Source: Lysinibacillus sphaericus
GTDB taxonomy: Bacteria; Bacillota; Bacilli; Bacillales_A; Planococcaceae
DNA: 64,000 nucleotides
NCBI RefSeq assembly: GCF_002982115.1
Contig: NZ_CP019980.1
Location: 3,666,001 to 3,730,000 of the forward strand
Direction of reading: 5' to 3'
The notes under the pieces are model-generated. The model had not been told where the DNA came from, ran no database searches, and saw nothing but the letters and a program-made list of their open reading frames with translations. A program made the translations under genes and the position numbers. Positions 31,387 through 41,021 of the stretch are shown piece after piece. The stretch's first letter is position 1, and every line of letters starts with the position of its first letter.

Positions 31387-32294
31387 TCCTTATTTCTTAA
31401 TTCGTCTAATAACTGTACATAATCAACAGGAAGTGGTGCTTCAAACTCCATATATTCGCCAGTAGTAGGATGCGTGAATCCTAAAACTCCTGCGTGCAAT
31501 ACTTGTCCGCCAAAATCCATGGTCTTTCTTGGTCCATATTTTGGGTCGCCAACAAGTGGGAATCCAATATACTGCATATGGACACGAATTTGGTGTGTAC
31601 GTCCCGTTTCAAGACGACACTCTACTAATGTGTAATCACCGAAGCGTTCAATTACTTGGAAGTGCGTTACCGCATGTTTCCCTTTATCCACAACAGCTTG
31701 TTTTTGACGGTCCTTTTGATCACGTCCAATTGGAGCATCAATTGTCCCTTTATCGTGAGCGATATGTCCATGCACAAGCGCTGTATATTTACGTGTGACT
31801 GTTTTATTCACAAGCTGCTCAACTAATGATTCATGTGCTTTATCATTTTTCGCTACCATTAGCAAACCTGATGTGTCTTTATCGATTCGGTGTACAATAC
31901 CTGGACGCATGATACCATTTATGCCCGATAAATCTGTGCAATGATACATTAAACCATTTACTAGTGTGCCCGTCAGATGCCCTGGAGCAGGATGGACCAC
32001 CATTCCTTTTGGTTTGTTGACAACGAGTACATCTGCGTCTTCATATACGATTTCAAGGTCTAAGTTTTCAGCAATAACGTCTAAAGGTTCTGCCTCTGGC
32101 ACGATGATTTCAACAACATCGCCTGCTTTCACCTTGTATTTTGCTTTTACTGCTTCACCATTTACTTTAACAATTCCTTCTGTAATCCAATTGCTAATTT
32201 GTGTACGAGACCATTCATTCTGTATACTCGAAACCGCTTTATCAATGCGCTCTCCTTGTTGCTGTTCTTCAATTGTATATGATACTTGTGTCAT
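31383..32294 (-). CDS. rluD: RluD-family 23S rRNA pseudouridine synthase (ylyB)
   Basis: 303 aa. N-terminal S4 RNA-binding domain (about 12-75) and pseudouridine synthase domain with catalytic Asp in [15 protein letters not shown]. Probably modifies large-subunit rRNA helix 69; the exact sites are inferred from the family. Overlaps lspA by 4 nt (ATGA), the same gene order as lspA-ylyB-pyrR in B. subtilis. Confidence 0.93.
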   Translation of the reverse strand: MTQVSYTIEEQQQGERIDKAVSSIQNEWSRTQISNWITEGIVKVNGEAVKAKYKVKAGDVVEIIVPEAEPLDVIAENLDLEIVYEDADVLVVNKPKGMVVHPAPGHLTGTLVNGLMYHCTDLSGINGIMRPGIVHRIDKDTSGLLMVAKNDKAHESLVEQLVNKTVTRKYTALVHGHIAHDKGTIDAPIGRDQKDRQKQAVVDKGKHAVTHFQVIERFGDYTLVECRLETGRTHQIRVHMQYIGFPLVGDPKYGPRKTMDFGGQVLHAGVLGFTHPTTGEYMEFEAPLPVDYVQLLDELRNKD

Positions 32295-32770
32295 TGTTTC
32301 ACCTGTTTCTTTTCTTTTTTATCTTCGGCGATTAAACCAATCATTAATACGACAACGGCAATTGTTAATGCTGCATCCGCAATATTAAAAATCGGGAAAT
32401 CGTAATTAATAATAGGGATTAATACGTCGGCAAAATCTACTACTTCTCCTCTAAATATACGGTCAATAAAATTACCAATGGCACCGCCCAATAACAGCAT
32501 TAAGCCCACTTGAAAAAGAGGCTTGCCCTTTGCCTCTTTATGATAAAAGTAAATGATGGCAATAATAACACCTATTGTCACTATAGAAAATAACCACATT
32601 TGCCCTTCAAGCATCCCCCAGGCTGCACCTCTATTACGATGCGATAAAATACCAAACCAAGGATCCCATACGGCAATACGTTCACCAAACTCCATATTTT
32701 TCACAATTAGCCATTTTGTCCATTGATCAAGAATAATGACAAAAACGGCCAATCCATAATATTTATACAC
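32291..32770 (-). CDS. lspA: Lipoprotein signal peptidase (signal peptidase II)
   Basis: Membrane aspartic peptidase that removes signal peptides of lipoproteins such as the OppA proteins here, 159 aa, four helices. Motifs: [15 protein letters not shown], and the catalytic region [11 protein letters not shown] with FADV. Start is GTG 32770, 7 nt after GGAGG; a GTG further upstream overlaps the ribosome site and is rejected. Confidence 0.95.
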   Translation of the reverse strand: MYKYYGLAVFVIILDQWTKWLIVKNMEFGERIAVWDPWFGILSHRNRGAAWGMLEGQMWLFSIVTIGVIIAIIYFYHKEAKGKPLFQVGLMLLLGGAIGNFIDRIFRGEVVDFADVLIPIINYDFPIFNIADAALTIAVVVLMIGLIAEDKKEKKQVKQ

Positions 32771-32980
32771 AGCTATTCCTCCGTTCACTCAACATCCTAC
32801 CTATTCTACCATAAGAGCTTATATAGCAATAACTAATATAACATGAAAATATGACAGAAACACATGCTGTTGCCCAAAAGTAAAAATCGTAGCTTTCCGC
32901 TATCCTACTAAAGCCGTTTCCTAATAAACAACGAGTTGTCCCTCTATTCGAGAAAGCTTTCCATGCAAAAATAGAAAACC

Positions 32981-33111
32981 GTTGATTTCCGTTCCAGGTG
33001 CTCCCTTTCCGCAGGCACGGCTTCAACTAATTTTTGCGGCTGTCGCCGCAAAAATGGATTTTCAGCTCGTGCTGTTCCTACTGGAGTGTCGCGCCTTCCA
33101 CTCCAATCAAC
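32981..33111. repeat. Dispersed intergenic repeat, copy A
   Basis: Bounded by GTTGATT (32981) and AATCAAC (ends 33111). Contains a perfect 11-bp hairpin (ATTTTTGCGGC/GCCGCAAAAAT, 33030-33055) and the segment GTGCTGTTCCTACTGGAGT (33069-33087). Sequences of this style are, to my memory, common between genes in Bacillaceae; I cannot confirm by search. A short open frame across it (32763-33026) has no support as a gene. Confidence 0.55.
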
Positions 33112-33262
33112 TAGTATCGACTGCTAATATGATGTTTTGGTTTTAAAAAATACATCAAGATGATTAACGCTTTTCAATAGCAGTCTCACTGTTTAGTCTA
33201 GCCGTCTTAATATAGTAAGCTTGGACGTTTTTCATACAATTTTTATAGAAGTAAAAAAACGA

Positions 33263-33530
33263 TAGGAGGCTGGGACATAACTAGAAAAATTTAAGGAACA
33301 GAGGAAAGGTGTTCATAAATTTTTGCTATATGGAGAACTTGGCTAACTTAGCTATTCTTACTTTTGCAATAAATAAAAAATTAGAAGGGTTACTAGTTGT
33401 TGGTAACGGAGGTGGTGACTCCGGCAGGAACAGCACATAATGTTAGACGCGGGCAACAACGGCGCAGCAAAAAAGTGTTAGATTGATGGCAGTCAATCTA
33501 ACACTTTTTCTCTTTTGTCCCAGCCTCCTA
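33263..33530. repeat. Intergenic element with 15-bp terminal inverted repeats
   Basis: Starts TAGGAGGCTGGGACA (33263-33277) and ends with its exact reverse complement (33516-33530), 268 bp in all. Inside are a reversed relative of copy A (ACTCCGGCAGGAACAGCAC at 33418-33436, 17 of 19 matching 33069-33087) and a terminator. No transposase gene is inside. It could be a small non-autonomous element or a structured RNA region. Confidence 0.6.
33471..33509 (-). terminator. Terminator after the symporter operon
   Basis: Perfect 16-bp stem (33471-33486 with 33493-33508), loop TGGCAG, followed by T runs on both strands, so it can work in both directions. It is the first terminator after the minus-strand symporter gene. 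Confidence 0.88.
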
Positions 33531-33578
33531 CCGTCTATGCTATCTTCACTAAAAGAAAAAACGTGCAATGTTAATCAT

Positions 33579-35147
33579 CTATGCAGTTTCCGATTCCTTC
33601 GAGTGCACTCGCTTCATGAAATCGTTTACATCAGCAGGTACTTTACGATCTAATAATGACACGACAATAACGGATAGGAAACCGACTGGTACTGTTACGA
33701 TGCCAGGGATTTTGAATTGTAGGAAACTTGGAAGTGTCCCTGGTAAGAAAATCATCCACATCGACACGAGGAGACCAATCACTAACCCTGCAATTGCTCC
33801 TTTTTCGGTCATCCCTCTCCACCAAATACCTAAAATAAAGATTGGTGTAAATGTACTTGCGGCAACCGTAAATGCTAAAGCAACTAAATGACCGATGGAA
33901 GCATCCTTTACGAGTAACCCAAGTCCGCCATATAGAATACCTAAAATAACAATCGCCACTTTTCCAGCAACTACACGCTGTTTTTGTGTAATATCTTTTT
34001 TCATAAAGCTAGCATATAAATCATGCGCTAATGCACCAGAGCTAGTAATAAATAATCCTGATAAGTTAGAGAAAATAGCAGCAAATGCCCCTGCAATCAC
34101 AAGACCGAGCAGCCAATCGCCCCCTAATGCAAGCGCCGTTGTTGGAATAACCATGTTATTGCCACCAAGCACTAGATCTCTCATTACTTCCTCACTCGCA
34201 GTACCTGAAATGAAAATAGCACGACCAACAACCCCTAAAAATACGGCTAACAAGAAGAATGCACTCGCAATACCAATCGCCATTAAAGCAGATTTACGTG
34301 CAGCCTTAGCACTCGGATTTGTATAAAAACGCAATAAAATATGCGGTAACCCTATCGTACCTAATGCTAAACCAATGGTCATACTAATCGTTTGCCAAAA
34401 CGTCGGGAAATAGAAGCCTGTCCCCGTCCACGCGGCACCATCAAAATTTATATCACTTCCATCCAAGGCATACGGTGATGTCCCAGTAATAGGTCCATTA
34501 AAGGAATTGATAGCTGCTAAAATTTTATCGTAATGCAAGCCACCATACATCGCTGCAATAAGCATCACAATGAATGCACCTAGACGAATCCACAGCTCTA
34601 ATGCTTGGTTGATCGTCGTGCCCTTCATACCACCGATTCCTACATAGAAAATCATCACGACACATGTAAAAATAATGCCAAATTCATAAGAAGTCCCAAA
34701 GAACATACTTAATATTTGTGCTGCGCCTAGTAGCTGTGGCGCCGCATAGAAACCTGAAATGGCTAAAACTACAATGACTGCGGCTAAACGAGCTCGTCTA
34801 CTATGAAAGCGATAGGCTAAAAAGTCTGCTACGGTAAATGCACCAAATCTTCTTAATGGCCCAGCAACAAAAATGGCTAATAGCGTCAAACCAATCGAGA
34901 AGCAAAATGCATAATAGGCTCCATCATAGCCTAATTGAAAGGTTAAACCAGCAATCCCTAAAAATGTAGCTGCACTTAAATAGTCTCCCCCGATAGCTGA
35001 ACCGTTCGTAAACCATCCAAAGCTCCGTCCCCCAACGAAGAAATCAGATGCTGTTGTATTTTTTTTCGTTAAATACGTAATGTATACAATCGTTGCCATT
35101 AGGGCAATTGTTAATAACATTTTTGGTTCTAAAATTGTCTCTAACAT
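33579..35147 (-). CDS. actP: Sodium:solute symporter, acetate/pyruvate type (ActP-like)
   Basis: 522 aa membrane transporter of the SSS family with about 13 hydrophobic segments. The N-terminal motif SDFFVGGRSFGWFTNGSAIG and YLSAATFLGIAG match cation/acetate symporters (ActP, YwcA). Substrate could be acetate, propionate or pyruvate; sequence alone does not decide. It follows a DUF485 gene by 23 nt, the same pairing as yjcH-actP in E. coli. ATG preceded by AAGGGGGTAGG. Confidence 0.88.
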   Translation of the reverse strand: MLETILEPKMLLTIALMATIVYITYLTKKNTTASDFFVGGRSFGWFTNGSAIGGDYLSAATFLGIAGLTFQLGYDGAYYAFCFSIGLTLLAIFVAGPLRRFGAFTVADFLAYRFHSRRARLAAVIVVLAISGFYAAPQLLGAAQILSMFFGTSYEFGIIFTCVVMIFYVGIGGMKGTTINQALELWIRLGAFIVMLIAAMYGGLHYDKILAAINSFNGPITGTSPYALDGSDINFDGAAWTGTGFYFPTFWQTISMTIGLALGTIGLPHILLRFYTNPSAKAARKSALMAIGIASAFFLLAVFLGVVGRAIFISGTASEEVMRDLVLGGNNMVIPTTALALGGDWLLGLVIAGAFAAIFSNLSGLFITSSGALAHDLYASFMKKDITQKQRVVAGKVAIVILGILYGGLGLLVKDASIGHLVALAFTVAASTFTPIFILGIWWRGMTEKGAIAGLVIGLLVSMWMIFLPGTLPSFLQFKIPGIVTVPVGFLSVIVVSLLDRKVPADVNDFMKRVHSKESETA

Positions 35148-35170
35148 TCAACCTACCCCCTTAAGTTGCA

Positions 35171-35500
35171 CTACTTCGTTGACATCTCATATTTTTTCAA
35201 GCGCTTTTCATACAATGTCGTATGCACAAAGGCAATCACAAAAGCCATCAACATCATGACGATTGTCGTGACAAACCAAGTAACGGTCATACCGCCCCAC
35301 AATTTCTTAAACGCAAATTCAGGAGCAAACCAATTCATTACTGGAATAGTAAAAATTAAAATAAAATAAAATACCGTTAAGCTAAATCCTGTAGTAAACT
35401 CATCCTTCATAATTTTATGTGTTGTCGGATCTAACGGTGGCAAATCTTTCACATCTACAGTTCCAGCTTCTACATACTCGTAATCATGACTTCCTGCCAT
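35171..35500 (-). CDS. DUF485 membrane protein (YjcH-like), symporter partner
   Basis: 109 aa with two membrane helices (about 42-62 and 75-97) separated by a short loop, and a charged tail ending YEKRLKKYEM. Members of this family are almost always encoded just before an ActP-type symporter and are thought to assist it; the mechanism is unknown. First gene of the two-gene operon, ATG after AAAGGGGGTTAG. Confidence 0.85.
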   Translation of the reverse strand: MAGSHDYEYVEAGTVDVKDLPPLDPTTHKIMKDEFTTGFSLTVFYFILIFTIPVMNWFAPEFAFKKLWGGMTVTWFVTTIVMMLMAFVIAFVHTTLYEKRLKKYEMSTK

Positions 35501-35529
35501 ATTACTAACCCCCTTTTGTATAGACGAAT

Positions 35530-35544
35530 AATTATCTGAAATTT
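35530..35544 (-). promoter_or_regulatory. CodY-like box upstream of the symporter operon
   Basis: AATTATCTGAAATTT on the plus strand matches the palindromic CodY consensus at 13 of 15 positions. It lies downstream of the predicted promoter of the DUF485-actP operon. Binding is inferred. Confidence 0.4.
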
Positions 35545-35571
35545 CAAATTATTATTCACTACAACTATTCT

Positions 35572-35600
35572 ATTCTATTTTTCCAATAATATAGGTACAA
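35572..35600 (-). promoter_or_regulatory. Promoter of the DUF485-actP operon
   Basis: Minus strand TTGTAC (35595-35600), 17-nt spacer, TAGAAT (35572-35577). The -35 box overlaps the left arm of the dyad at 35598-35628. Confidence 0.5.
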
Positions 35601-35628
35601 TATTTTGCTGTATTAGTACAAAATATTG
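35598..35628. promoter_or_regulatory. Candidate operator dyad between actP operon and AraC-type gene
   Basis: Perfect inverted repeat CAATATTTTG (35598-35607) and CAAAATATTG (35619-35628), half-sites 21 nt apart, two helical turns. The same segment also reads as a direct repeat (GTACAATATTTTGCT, GTACAAAATATTGCT). It touches the -35 of the symporter promoter, so the divergently encoded regulator is the obvious candidate ligand. Confidence 0.5.
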
Positions 35629-35697
35629 CTATTTTAAGTTAAAATATTTCTAGTAACCTTCATTATATTTTTTGACTTTAGAAAGGGGCTGTTTAGT

Positions 35698-36924
35698 ATT
35701 TTAGGCGTCGTATGGTACGTTGAGAATTCAATTGAAAAACAGCAAATGCTAGGGTGGTTAGAAGAATTCCTCCCTAACACATTTACTGAATGTACACAAC
35801 CACGTGCACACGAGGTAGTTATATTCGTCTATGAAATTAGGGGATTATTTGATTGGATTAAGGTCAATCGGTTAAAGAAACATTATCCTAACAGTATTAT
35901 TGTCCCAATTGTTGCAGTACACCTAGCGTACTCGGCAGGTATTGCCATTGAATTAAATTTACAAGCACTTCTTATAAAACCGTTGCACAAACAAAAGTTT
36001 TTACGAATTGTAAAAAAGCTTTATACTTCCCATAAAGAACAGCAAGCAAGTACAGTCACGATGCTTGAACTTTCGCAACAATTCCCTCAAGATCATACAT
36101 CGCCGTTTCGCGAAGCGTTTTTAAGACGCTTAATACGGGGAGAAATCAACAATGAACAGGAAATTGTACAAGCCTCTTCCTTTTTATCAACTGACTGTAT
36201 TCCCAATATCGTTTTCTTAATTCAAGGCTACGTAGATATTCAGCAAAACCGACCAATTCCTTACGATGCTAGTAGTGTAATTACAAATGTTTTTCGTCAA
36301 CATTTTGCCGATAAAGCACCGTTGTCCTTTTTAAATTTCGAGCGTTACTTATTACTGCTAATGCGGATTCCTATAACGCATACATCTTTTAAACATTGGA
36401 CAGAAGGCGTCACTACTTTACTGACGGTAATCGAGCAATTGAAAAACGATTATAGTATCCATCTTTTTATGGGCATTGGTGGTGTTTTTTTGCAATCTAT
36501 GCAAGTCAAAGAATCCTATAGTCAAGCTAGAAAAGCACGTAGAAAGCCACCCGTCGATAATATTCATATACGATTTTATGAGGATTTAACGAAGCATGAA
36601 CAGCTACAAAAGGCTATTCACTACATTGAAGAGCATTACGATGAACAGCTAGTTATTAGCGATGTAGCGAAATCTATTAATTTTAGTCCTACTCACTTTA
36701 GCCGATTATTTAAAAAAGAAACGGGTCGTAATTTTGTCGATTATGTAGCGTATACACGCATTATCAAAACACTCCCCTACTTGCGGAAATTTGACTACAC
36801 CATTGAAAAAATCGCAGCAAGCTCGGGCTTTAATACACCCAATTATTACAGCCTTACATTTAAAAAATATGTAGGAATATCTCCAACGGATTACCGAAAC
36901 ACAATTGAAATATTGTTTAAATAA
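35698..36924 (+). CDS. AraC-type regulator with receiver-like N-terminal domain
   Basis: Transcription factor divergent from the symporter operon. Residues 1-120 look like a response-regulator receiver (IKPLHKQKF keeps the conserved Lys-Pro) but the phospho-acceptor Asp position reads FVYEIRG, so phosphorylation is doubtful. The last 100 residues hold two AraC helix-turn-helix units (VISDVAKSINFSPTHFSRLF and IEKIAASSGFNTPNYYSLTF) ending SPTDYR. The first ATG is at 35746 (392 aa), but the frame upstream encodes ILGVVWYVENSIEK, which resembles the first receiver strand. The only ribosome site, AAAGGGG (35682-35688), points to ATT at 35698, giving 408 aa. I list the longer form; the start is uncertain. 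Likely controls actP. Confidence 0.8.
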   Translation: MLGVVWYVENSIEKQQMLGWLEEFLPNTFTECTQPRAHEVVIFVYEIRGLFDWIKVNRLKKHYPNSIIVPIVAVHLAYSAGIAIELNLQALLIKPLHKQKFLRIVKKLYTSHKEQQASTVTMLELSQQFPQDHTSPFREAFLRRLIRGEINNEQEIVQASSFLSTDCIPNIVFLIQGYVDIQQNRPIPYDASSVITNVFRQHFADKAPLSFLNFERYLLLLMRIPITHTSFKHWTEGVTTLLTVIEQLKNDYSIHLFMGIGGVFLQSMQVKESYSQARKARRKPPVDNIHIRFYEDLTKHEQLQKAIHYIEEHYDEQLVISDVAKSINFSPTHFSRLFKKETGRNFVDYVAYTRIIKTLPYLRKFDYTIEKIAASSGFNTPNYYSLTFKKYVGISPTDYRNTIEILFK

Positions 36925-37051
36925 AGGTTACTTTTGCATGTTTGTATCCTAAAAGCTATTCATCTAGATATCCTCGCTTATCTCCCATTTATGGTCTACT
37001 TTCCACTATGTTCTTAATTTGGATCGGTATGTTCAACATGTTCCACGCATT

Positions 37052-37095
37052 TAAAAAAAATGAGCAGCCGATCTAAAATCATCGAGCTGCTCATT
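37052..37095 (-). terminator. Terminator after ileS
   Basis: Minus-strand stem ATGAGCAG...CTGCTCAT with inner TCGAT/ATCG pairing, followed by eight T. It begins about 15 nt after the ileS stop. Confidence 0.9.
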
Positions 37096-37107
37096 GTTCA
37101 TTAATTT

Positions 37108-39876
37108 TTATACATAATATTTTTCAACAACTTCGGCACAACGAGCACACACTGTTGGATGTGCTTCATTTGTTCCAACTGTTGCAGAAATTGACCAGCA
37201 ACGCTCACACTTTTCGCCTGTTGCTTTTTCAACAACAATGGAAACATGTTCTAACGCTAACGCTTCAGCAGGAGCTGATTCAATTGCTGCTACCTCAAAA
37301 GCAGAAACGATAGAAAGTTGGGCAAAATCAATGTTGGCATCATGCAATAATGTTAACACTTCTTGGTTAGCATAAACTGTTATTTTCGCTTCAAGAGACT
37401 TACCGATTGTTTTAGCATTACGCGCTTCTTCTAATGCTTTTAGAATATCATCACGTACTCCGATAATCGCTGCCCATTTGCCACGAAGCTCATCAAAGTT
37501 TGCTTGCTCATCTACTGATGGGAAATCAGTTAATTGCACTGACATCTCTTCTACAACACCTTGTGCATGTAAGTAAGACCACACCTCATCCGTTGTATGT
37601 GGAATAATTGGTGTCATGACTTTTACTAATGTCATTAATGTATCATACATGACTGTTTGCATTGCACGACGGTCTTTATTGTCATGCCCTTCAATATAAA
37701 CAACATCTTTTGCGATGTCTAAGTAGAAAGAAGATAATTCTACAGCAACAAAGTTATTCACTGCATGGTAGACAGCCGCAAAATCATAGCGGTCGTAAGC
37801 ACCACGCACCGTTTTTAAGACATCTTGTAAACGCATATAAATGTATTGATCCATTTCGCGTAAATCTGCATAGGCTACACGATCTTTTTGTGGATTGAAA
37901 TCAGCTACATTACCATGTAAGAAACGGAATGTATTACGGATTTTACGGTACACTTCAGACACTTGTTTTAACATATCCATAGAAATACGCACATCAGCCG
38001 TATAATCTACAGATGCTACCCATAGACGTAAAATATCAGCACCATATTGGTCCATTACCTTTTGAGGGATAATAACGTTTCCTAGTGACTTACTCATTTT
38101 GCGACCATCGCCATCAAGAACGAAACCGTGCGTTAATAAGCCTTTATAAGGCGCATAGCCATTAATCGCCACAGATGTAATTAACGAAGAGTTAAACCAT
38201 CCACGGTGTTGGTCAGAACCTTCTAAGTAAAGATCCGCTGGATATTTCAGTCCACGTTCAACTAGCACACCTTGGTGAGATGAACCTGAGTCAAACCAAA
38301 CGTCCATAATATCATTTTCTTTCGTAAACTCACCATTCGGGCTACCTGGATGTGTAAAGCCTTCTGGCAATAATTCTTTCGCAGTCATTTGGAACCAAAT
38401 ATTTGAACCATGCTCACGGAATAATGCAGAAATATGCGCAATTGTTTCTGGTGTAATGATTGGTTCACCATTTTCAGCATAGAAAATTGGAATTGGTACA
38501 CCCCATGCACGTTGACGAGAAATAACCCAATCGCCACGATCACGAATCATATTATAAAGACGTGTTTCACCCCAAGCAGGTGTGAATGTCGTCGATTTAA
38601 CCGCTGCTAATAATTCATCACGGAAGGCATCGATAGACGCAAACCATTGTGGTGTAGCACGATAAATAACTGGTTTTTTCGTACGCCAGTCATGTGGATA
38701 CGAGTGCGTAAAGAAGCTTAATTTTTCTAATGCGCCAACTTCTTCTAATTTGGCAGTAACCATTTTATTTGCATCATTGTAGAAGACACCTTCAAAACCT
38801 GGTGCTTCGTCTGTATAACAACCGCTGTTATCCACTGGACTAAGAATAGGTAAACCATAAGCTTTCCCAATTTGATAGTCATCTTCACCATGTCCTGGAG
38901 CTGTATGAACACAACCTGTACCTGCTTCCGCAGAAACATGTTCTCCGACCATCACAAGCGATTCACGGTCGTAGAATGGATGTTGGGCTACAAGACGATC
39001 TAATGCTTCCCCTTTTACTTCTTGCACAACTTCATACGTTTCCCATTCAAGCTCTTTTGCAACTGTTTCTAACAATTCTTTCGCGATAATGAATTTTTTA
39101 TCTGCTACTGCCACAACCACATAGATAAACTCTGGATTTAACGAAATCCCTAAGTTTGCAGGTAGTGTCCAAGGTGTAGTCGTCCAAATAATAAATTTCG
39201 CATCGGCTGGCACAACACCTTTTGCATCTTTAAGGGCAAAGCTGACATAAATAGAAGCTGATTTAACATCTTTATATTCAATTTCTGCTTCCGCTAATGC
39301 AGACTCAGATGAAGGCGACCAGTATACTGGTTTTAGGCCTTTATAAATATAGCCTTTTTCCGCCATTTTACCGAATACTTCAATTTGACGCGCTTCAAAT
39401 TCTGGTTTTAACGTAATATATGGATTTTCCCAATCGCCACGAATGCCTAGACGGCGGAATTGTGCACGCTGATTGTCAATTTGCTCATAAGCATATTTTT
39501 CACAAAGCTCACGGAAATCTGCAATGGACATTTCTTTACGTTTAACACCTTTGTTTGTTAAAGCTTGTTCAATTGGTAAACCATGTGTATCCCAACCTGG
39601 AATATAGTTGACATGATAGCCAGTCATGGAGCGATGGCGTGTAATCATATCTTTTATCACTTTATTTAACGCATGGCCAATATGAATATCACCATTTGCA
39701 TATGGAGGGCCATCATGTAACACATACTCTGGGCGACCAGCTGTACGCTCCATTTGTAATTTATTGATGTCCATCTCATTCCATTTTTCTTGCATTTTTG
39801 GTTCATTTGCTGGTAAGTTCCCACGCATAGGAAAATCCGTTTTCGGCATTAATAAGGTTTCTTTATATTCAACCAT
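37108..39876 (-). CDS. ileS: Isoleucyl-tRNA synthetase
   Basis: Charges tRNA-Ile, 922 aa, class I. HIGH motif at about 65-68 ([12 protein letters not shown]), KMSKS motif (KMSKSLGN) in the second half, an editing domain between, and a C-terminal zinc finger CERCW...CARC. A longer frame starts at 39903, but AAAGGAGG followed by ATG 39876 decides the start. A T-box leader precedes it, so expression responds to uncharged tRNA-Ile. Confidence 0.97.
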   Translation of the reverse strand: MVEYKETLLMPKTDFPMRGNLPANEPKMQEKWNEMDINKLQMERTAGRPEYVLHDGPPYANGDIHIGHALNKVIKDMITRHRSMTGYHVNYIPGWDTHGLPIEQALTNKGVKRKEMSIADFRELCEKYAYEQIDNQRAQFRRLGIRGDWENPYITLKPEFEARQIEVFGKMAEKGYIYKGLKPVYWSPSSESALAEAEIEYKDVKSASIYVSFALKDAKGVVPADAKFIIWTTTPWTLPANLGISLNPEFIYVVVAVADKKFIIAKELLETVAKELEWETYEVVQEVKGEALDRLVAQHPFYDRESLVMVGEHVSAEAGTGCVHTAPGHGEDDYQIGKAYGLPILSPVDNSGCYTDEAPGFEGVFYNDANKMVTAKLEEVGALEKLSFFTHSYPHDWRTKKPVIYRATPQWFASIDAFRDELLAAVKSTTFTPAWGETRLYNMIRDRGDWVISRQRAWGVPIPIFYAENGEPIITPETIAHISALFREHGSNIWFQMTAKELLPEGFTHPGSPNGEFTKENDIMDVWFDSGSSHQGVLVERGLKYPADLYLEGSDQHRGWFNSSLITSVAINGYAPYKGLLTHGFVLDGDGRKMSKSLGNVIIPQKVMDQYGADILRLWVASVDYTADVRISMDMLKQVSEVYRKIRNTFRFLHGNVADFNPQKDRVAYADLREMDQYIYMRLQDVLKTVRGAYDRYDFAAVYHAVNNFVAVELSSFYLDIAKDVVYIEGHDNKDRRAMQTVMYDTLMTLVKVMTPIIPHTTDEVWSYLHAQGVVEEMSVQLTDFPSVDEQANFDELRGKWAAIIGVRDDILKALEEARNAKTIGKSLEAKITVYANQEVLTLLHDANIDFAQLSIVSAFEVAAIESAPAEALALEHVSIVVEKATGEKCERCWSISATVGTNEAHPTVCARCAEVVEKYYV

Positions 39877-40318
39877 TTGTAATTCCTCCTTTATTTTTTG
39901 CAAACAGAGAACAACTGCTTAGCATCCATGGCATACAGCTTCTTAAAAGCCTCAGCAAAGTGAATGCAACACGACTTGCGCTTAATATTTAAACAATGCT
40001 ATTTCGAATGTCCTGCGAATGATGCCCCAAAGTCAAAACAGTAACAACAAAAAAGCCTCTCAATCCCTGTAAGGGACGAGAAGCTTGAACTCGCGGTACC
40101 ACCCTAGTTGTAGTACATAATATACTACCGCTTGAAAGCACGTTAACGTTGTGCGCTCCGAAATAACTTACTAGCCGTTCAGTTATTTAGCTCAGAAGTG
40201 ATTTTCTTTGTTATTTGCTTGTATGGGCTCCCACTATCCCCAAATCGCTTGTCAACGCCTAACAAATACTGTCTTCGTCTCTGCCTCTATGCATATAAGT
40301 GCTTATTTTATCTACTAT
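39877..40318 (-). promoter_or_regulatory. T-box leader of ileS
   Basis: Minus strand carries the T-box AACTAGGGTGGTACCGCGA (40091-40109), then a terminator hairpin (AGCTTCTCGTCCC with GGGATTGAGAGGCT, 40054-40086) and T run. In stem I the base helix CAG..GAAG/CTTCTG encloses an AGTA motif on the 5' side and ATC followed by A on the 3' side (40202-40200), which is the isoleucine codon expected as specifier. Confidence 0.93.
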
Positions 40319-40324
40319 TACAAT

Positions 40325-40353
40325 AGTATATGGAAATCCACGAATTGCGTCAA
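40325..40353 (-). promoter_or_regulatory. Sigma-A promoter of ileS leader
   Basis: Minus strand TTGACG (40348-40353), 17-nt spacer, TATACT (40325-40330), immediately upstream of the T-box stem I. Same two hexamers as the pyr promoter. Confidence 0.85.
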
Positions 40354-40401
40354 GTCATATTCATCACATGATACCTTCACTTTTTTAAGTAAAAGCCTTA
40401 T

Positions 40402-40926
40402 TTACATTTCTTCTGACTCTTGTGCTTCCTCAACAGAAGACTGAATTTCGGTTAAATCAATATCATACTGCAATAAATGATCCCAATCATCTGCATTCAG
40501 TAAATCTAACTGTGCTTCTACAAGCATTTTAAAACGATTGCGGAAAACCTTTGATTGTTTTTTCAGTTCATCTATCTCGATTGTTACTTTACGTGCTTTC
40601 GTTAATGCCTCATTGACGATGCGATCAGCATTTTTTTCTGCTTCCTTCACAATAAGCTTTGCTTCTTTTTGCGAATTTCTGCGTACTTCATCAGCCGCCT
40701 CTTGGGCAACAACTATAGATTTTTGTAATGTTTCCTCTAAAGAATTAAAATGTCTCGCTTGCTCTAAAGCCATTTCTAATTGCTTATCGACTTCTTTTTT
40801 CTCACGCAGTAGTTTTTCATAATCTTTAATGATTTGATCTAAAAATTCATTTACTTCATCTTCAGCATAACCTCTGAAAGATTTTGTAAACTCCTTATTA
40901 TGTATATCAATAGGTGATAATGGCAT
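40402..40926 (-). CDS. divIVA: Cell-division initiation/pole protein DivIVA
   Basis: 174 aa. N-terminal membrane-curvature-sensing domain with PLSPIDIHNKEFTKSFRGY, then a long coiled coil rich in E, K and A. It recruits MinCD control and sporulation factors to poles and septa. The open frame reaches 40986, but AAAGGAGAGAAGG and the family N-terminus place the start at ATG 40926. Located between ileS leader and ylmH, as in B. subtilis. Confidence 0.95.
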   Translation of the reverse strand: MPLSPIDIHNKEFTKSFRGYAEDEVNEFLDQIIKDYEKLLREKKEVDKQLEMALEQARHFNSLEETLQKSIVVAQEAADEVRRNSQKEAKLIVKEAEKNADRIVNEALTKARKVTIEIDELKKQSKVFRNRFKMLVEAQLDLLNADDWDHLLQYDIDLTEIQSSVEEAQESEEM

Positions 40927-41021
40927 ACGATCCTTCTCTCCTTTACATGTACATTCGTAATTCTTATTATACAATTGTTCTAACAACTTAGCAGTAAAAA
41001 TAAATGGAAATTACATGTTTT

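Noticed and set aside
32763..33026. 87-aa open frame before lspA
   Set aside because: It overlaps the lspA start and the dispersed repeat, has no clear ribosome site and resembles no protein I know.
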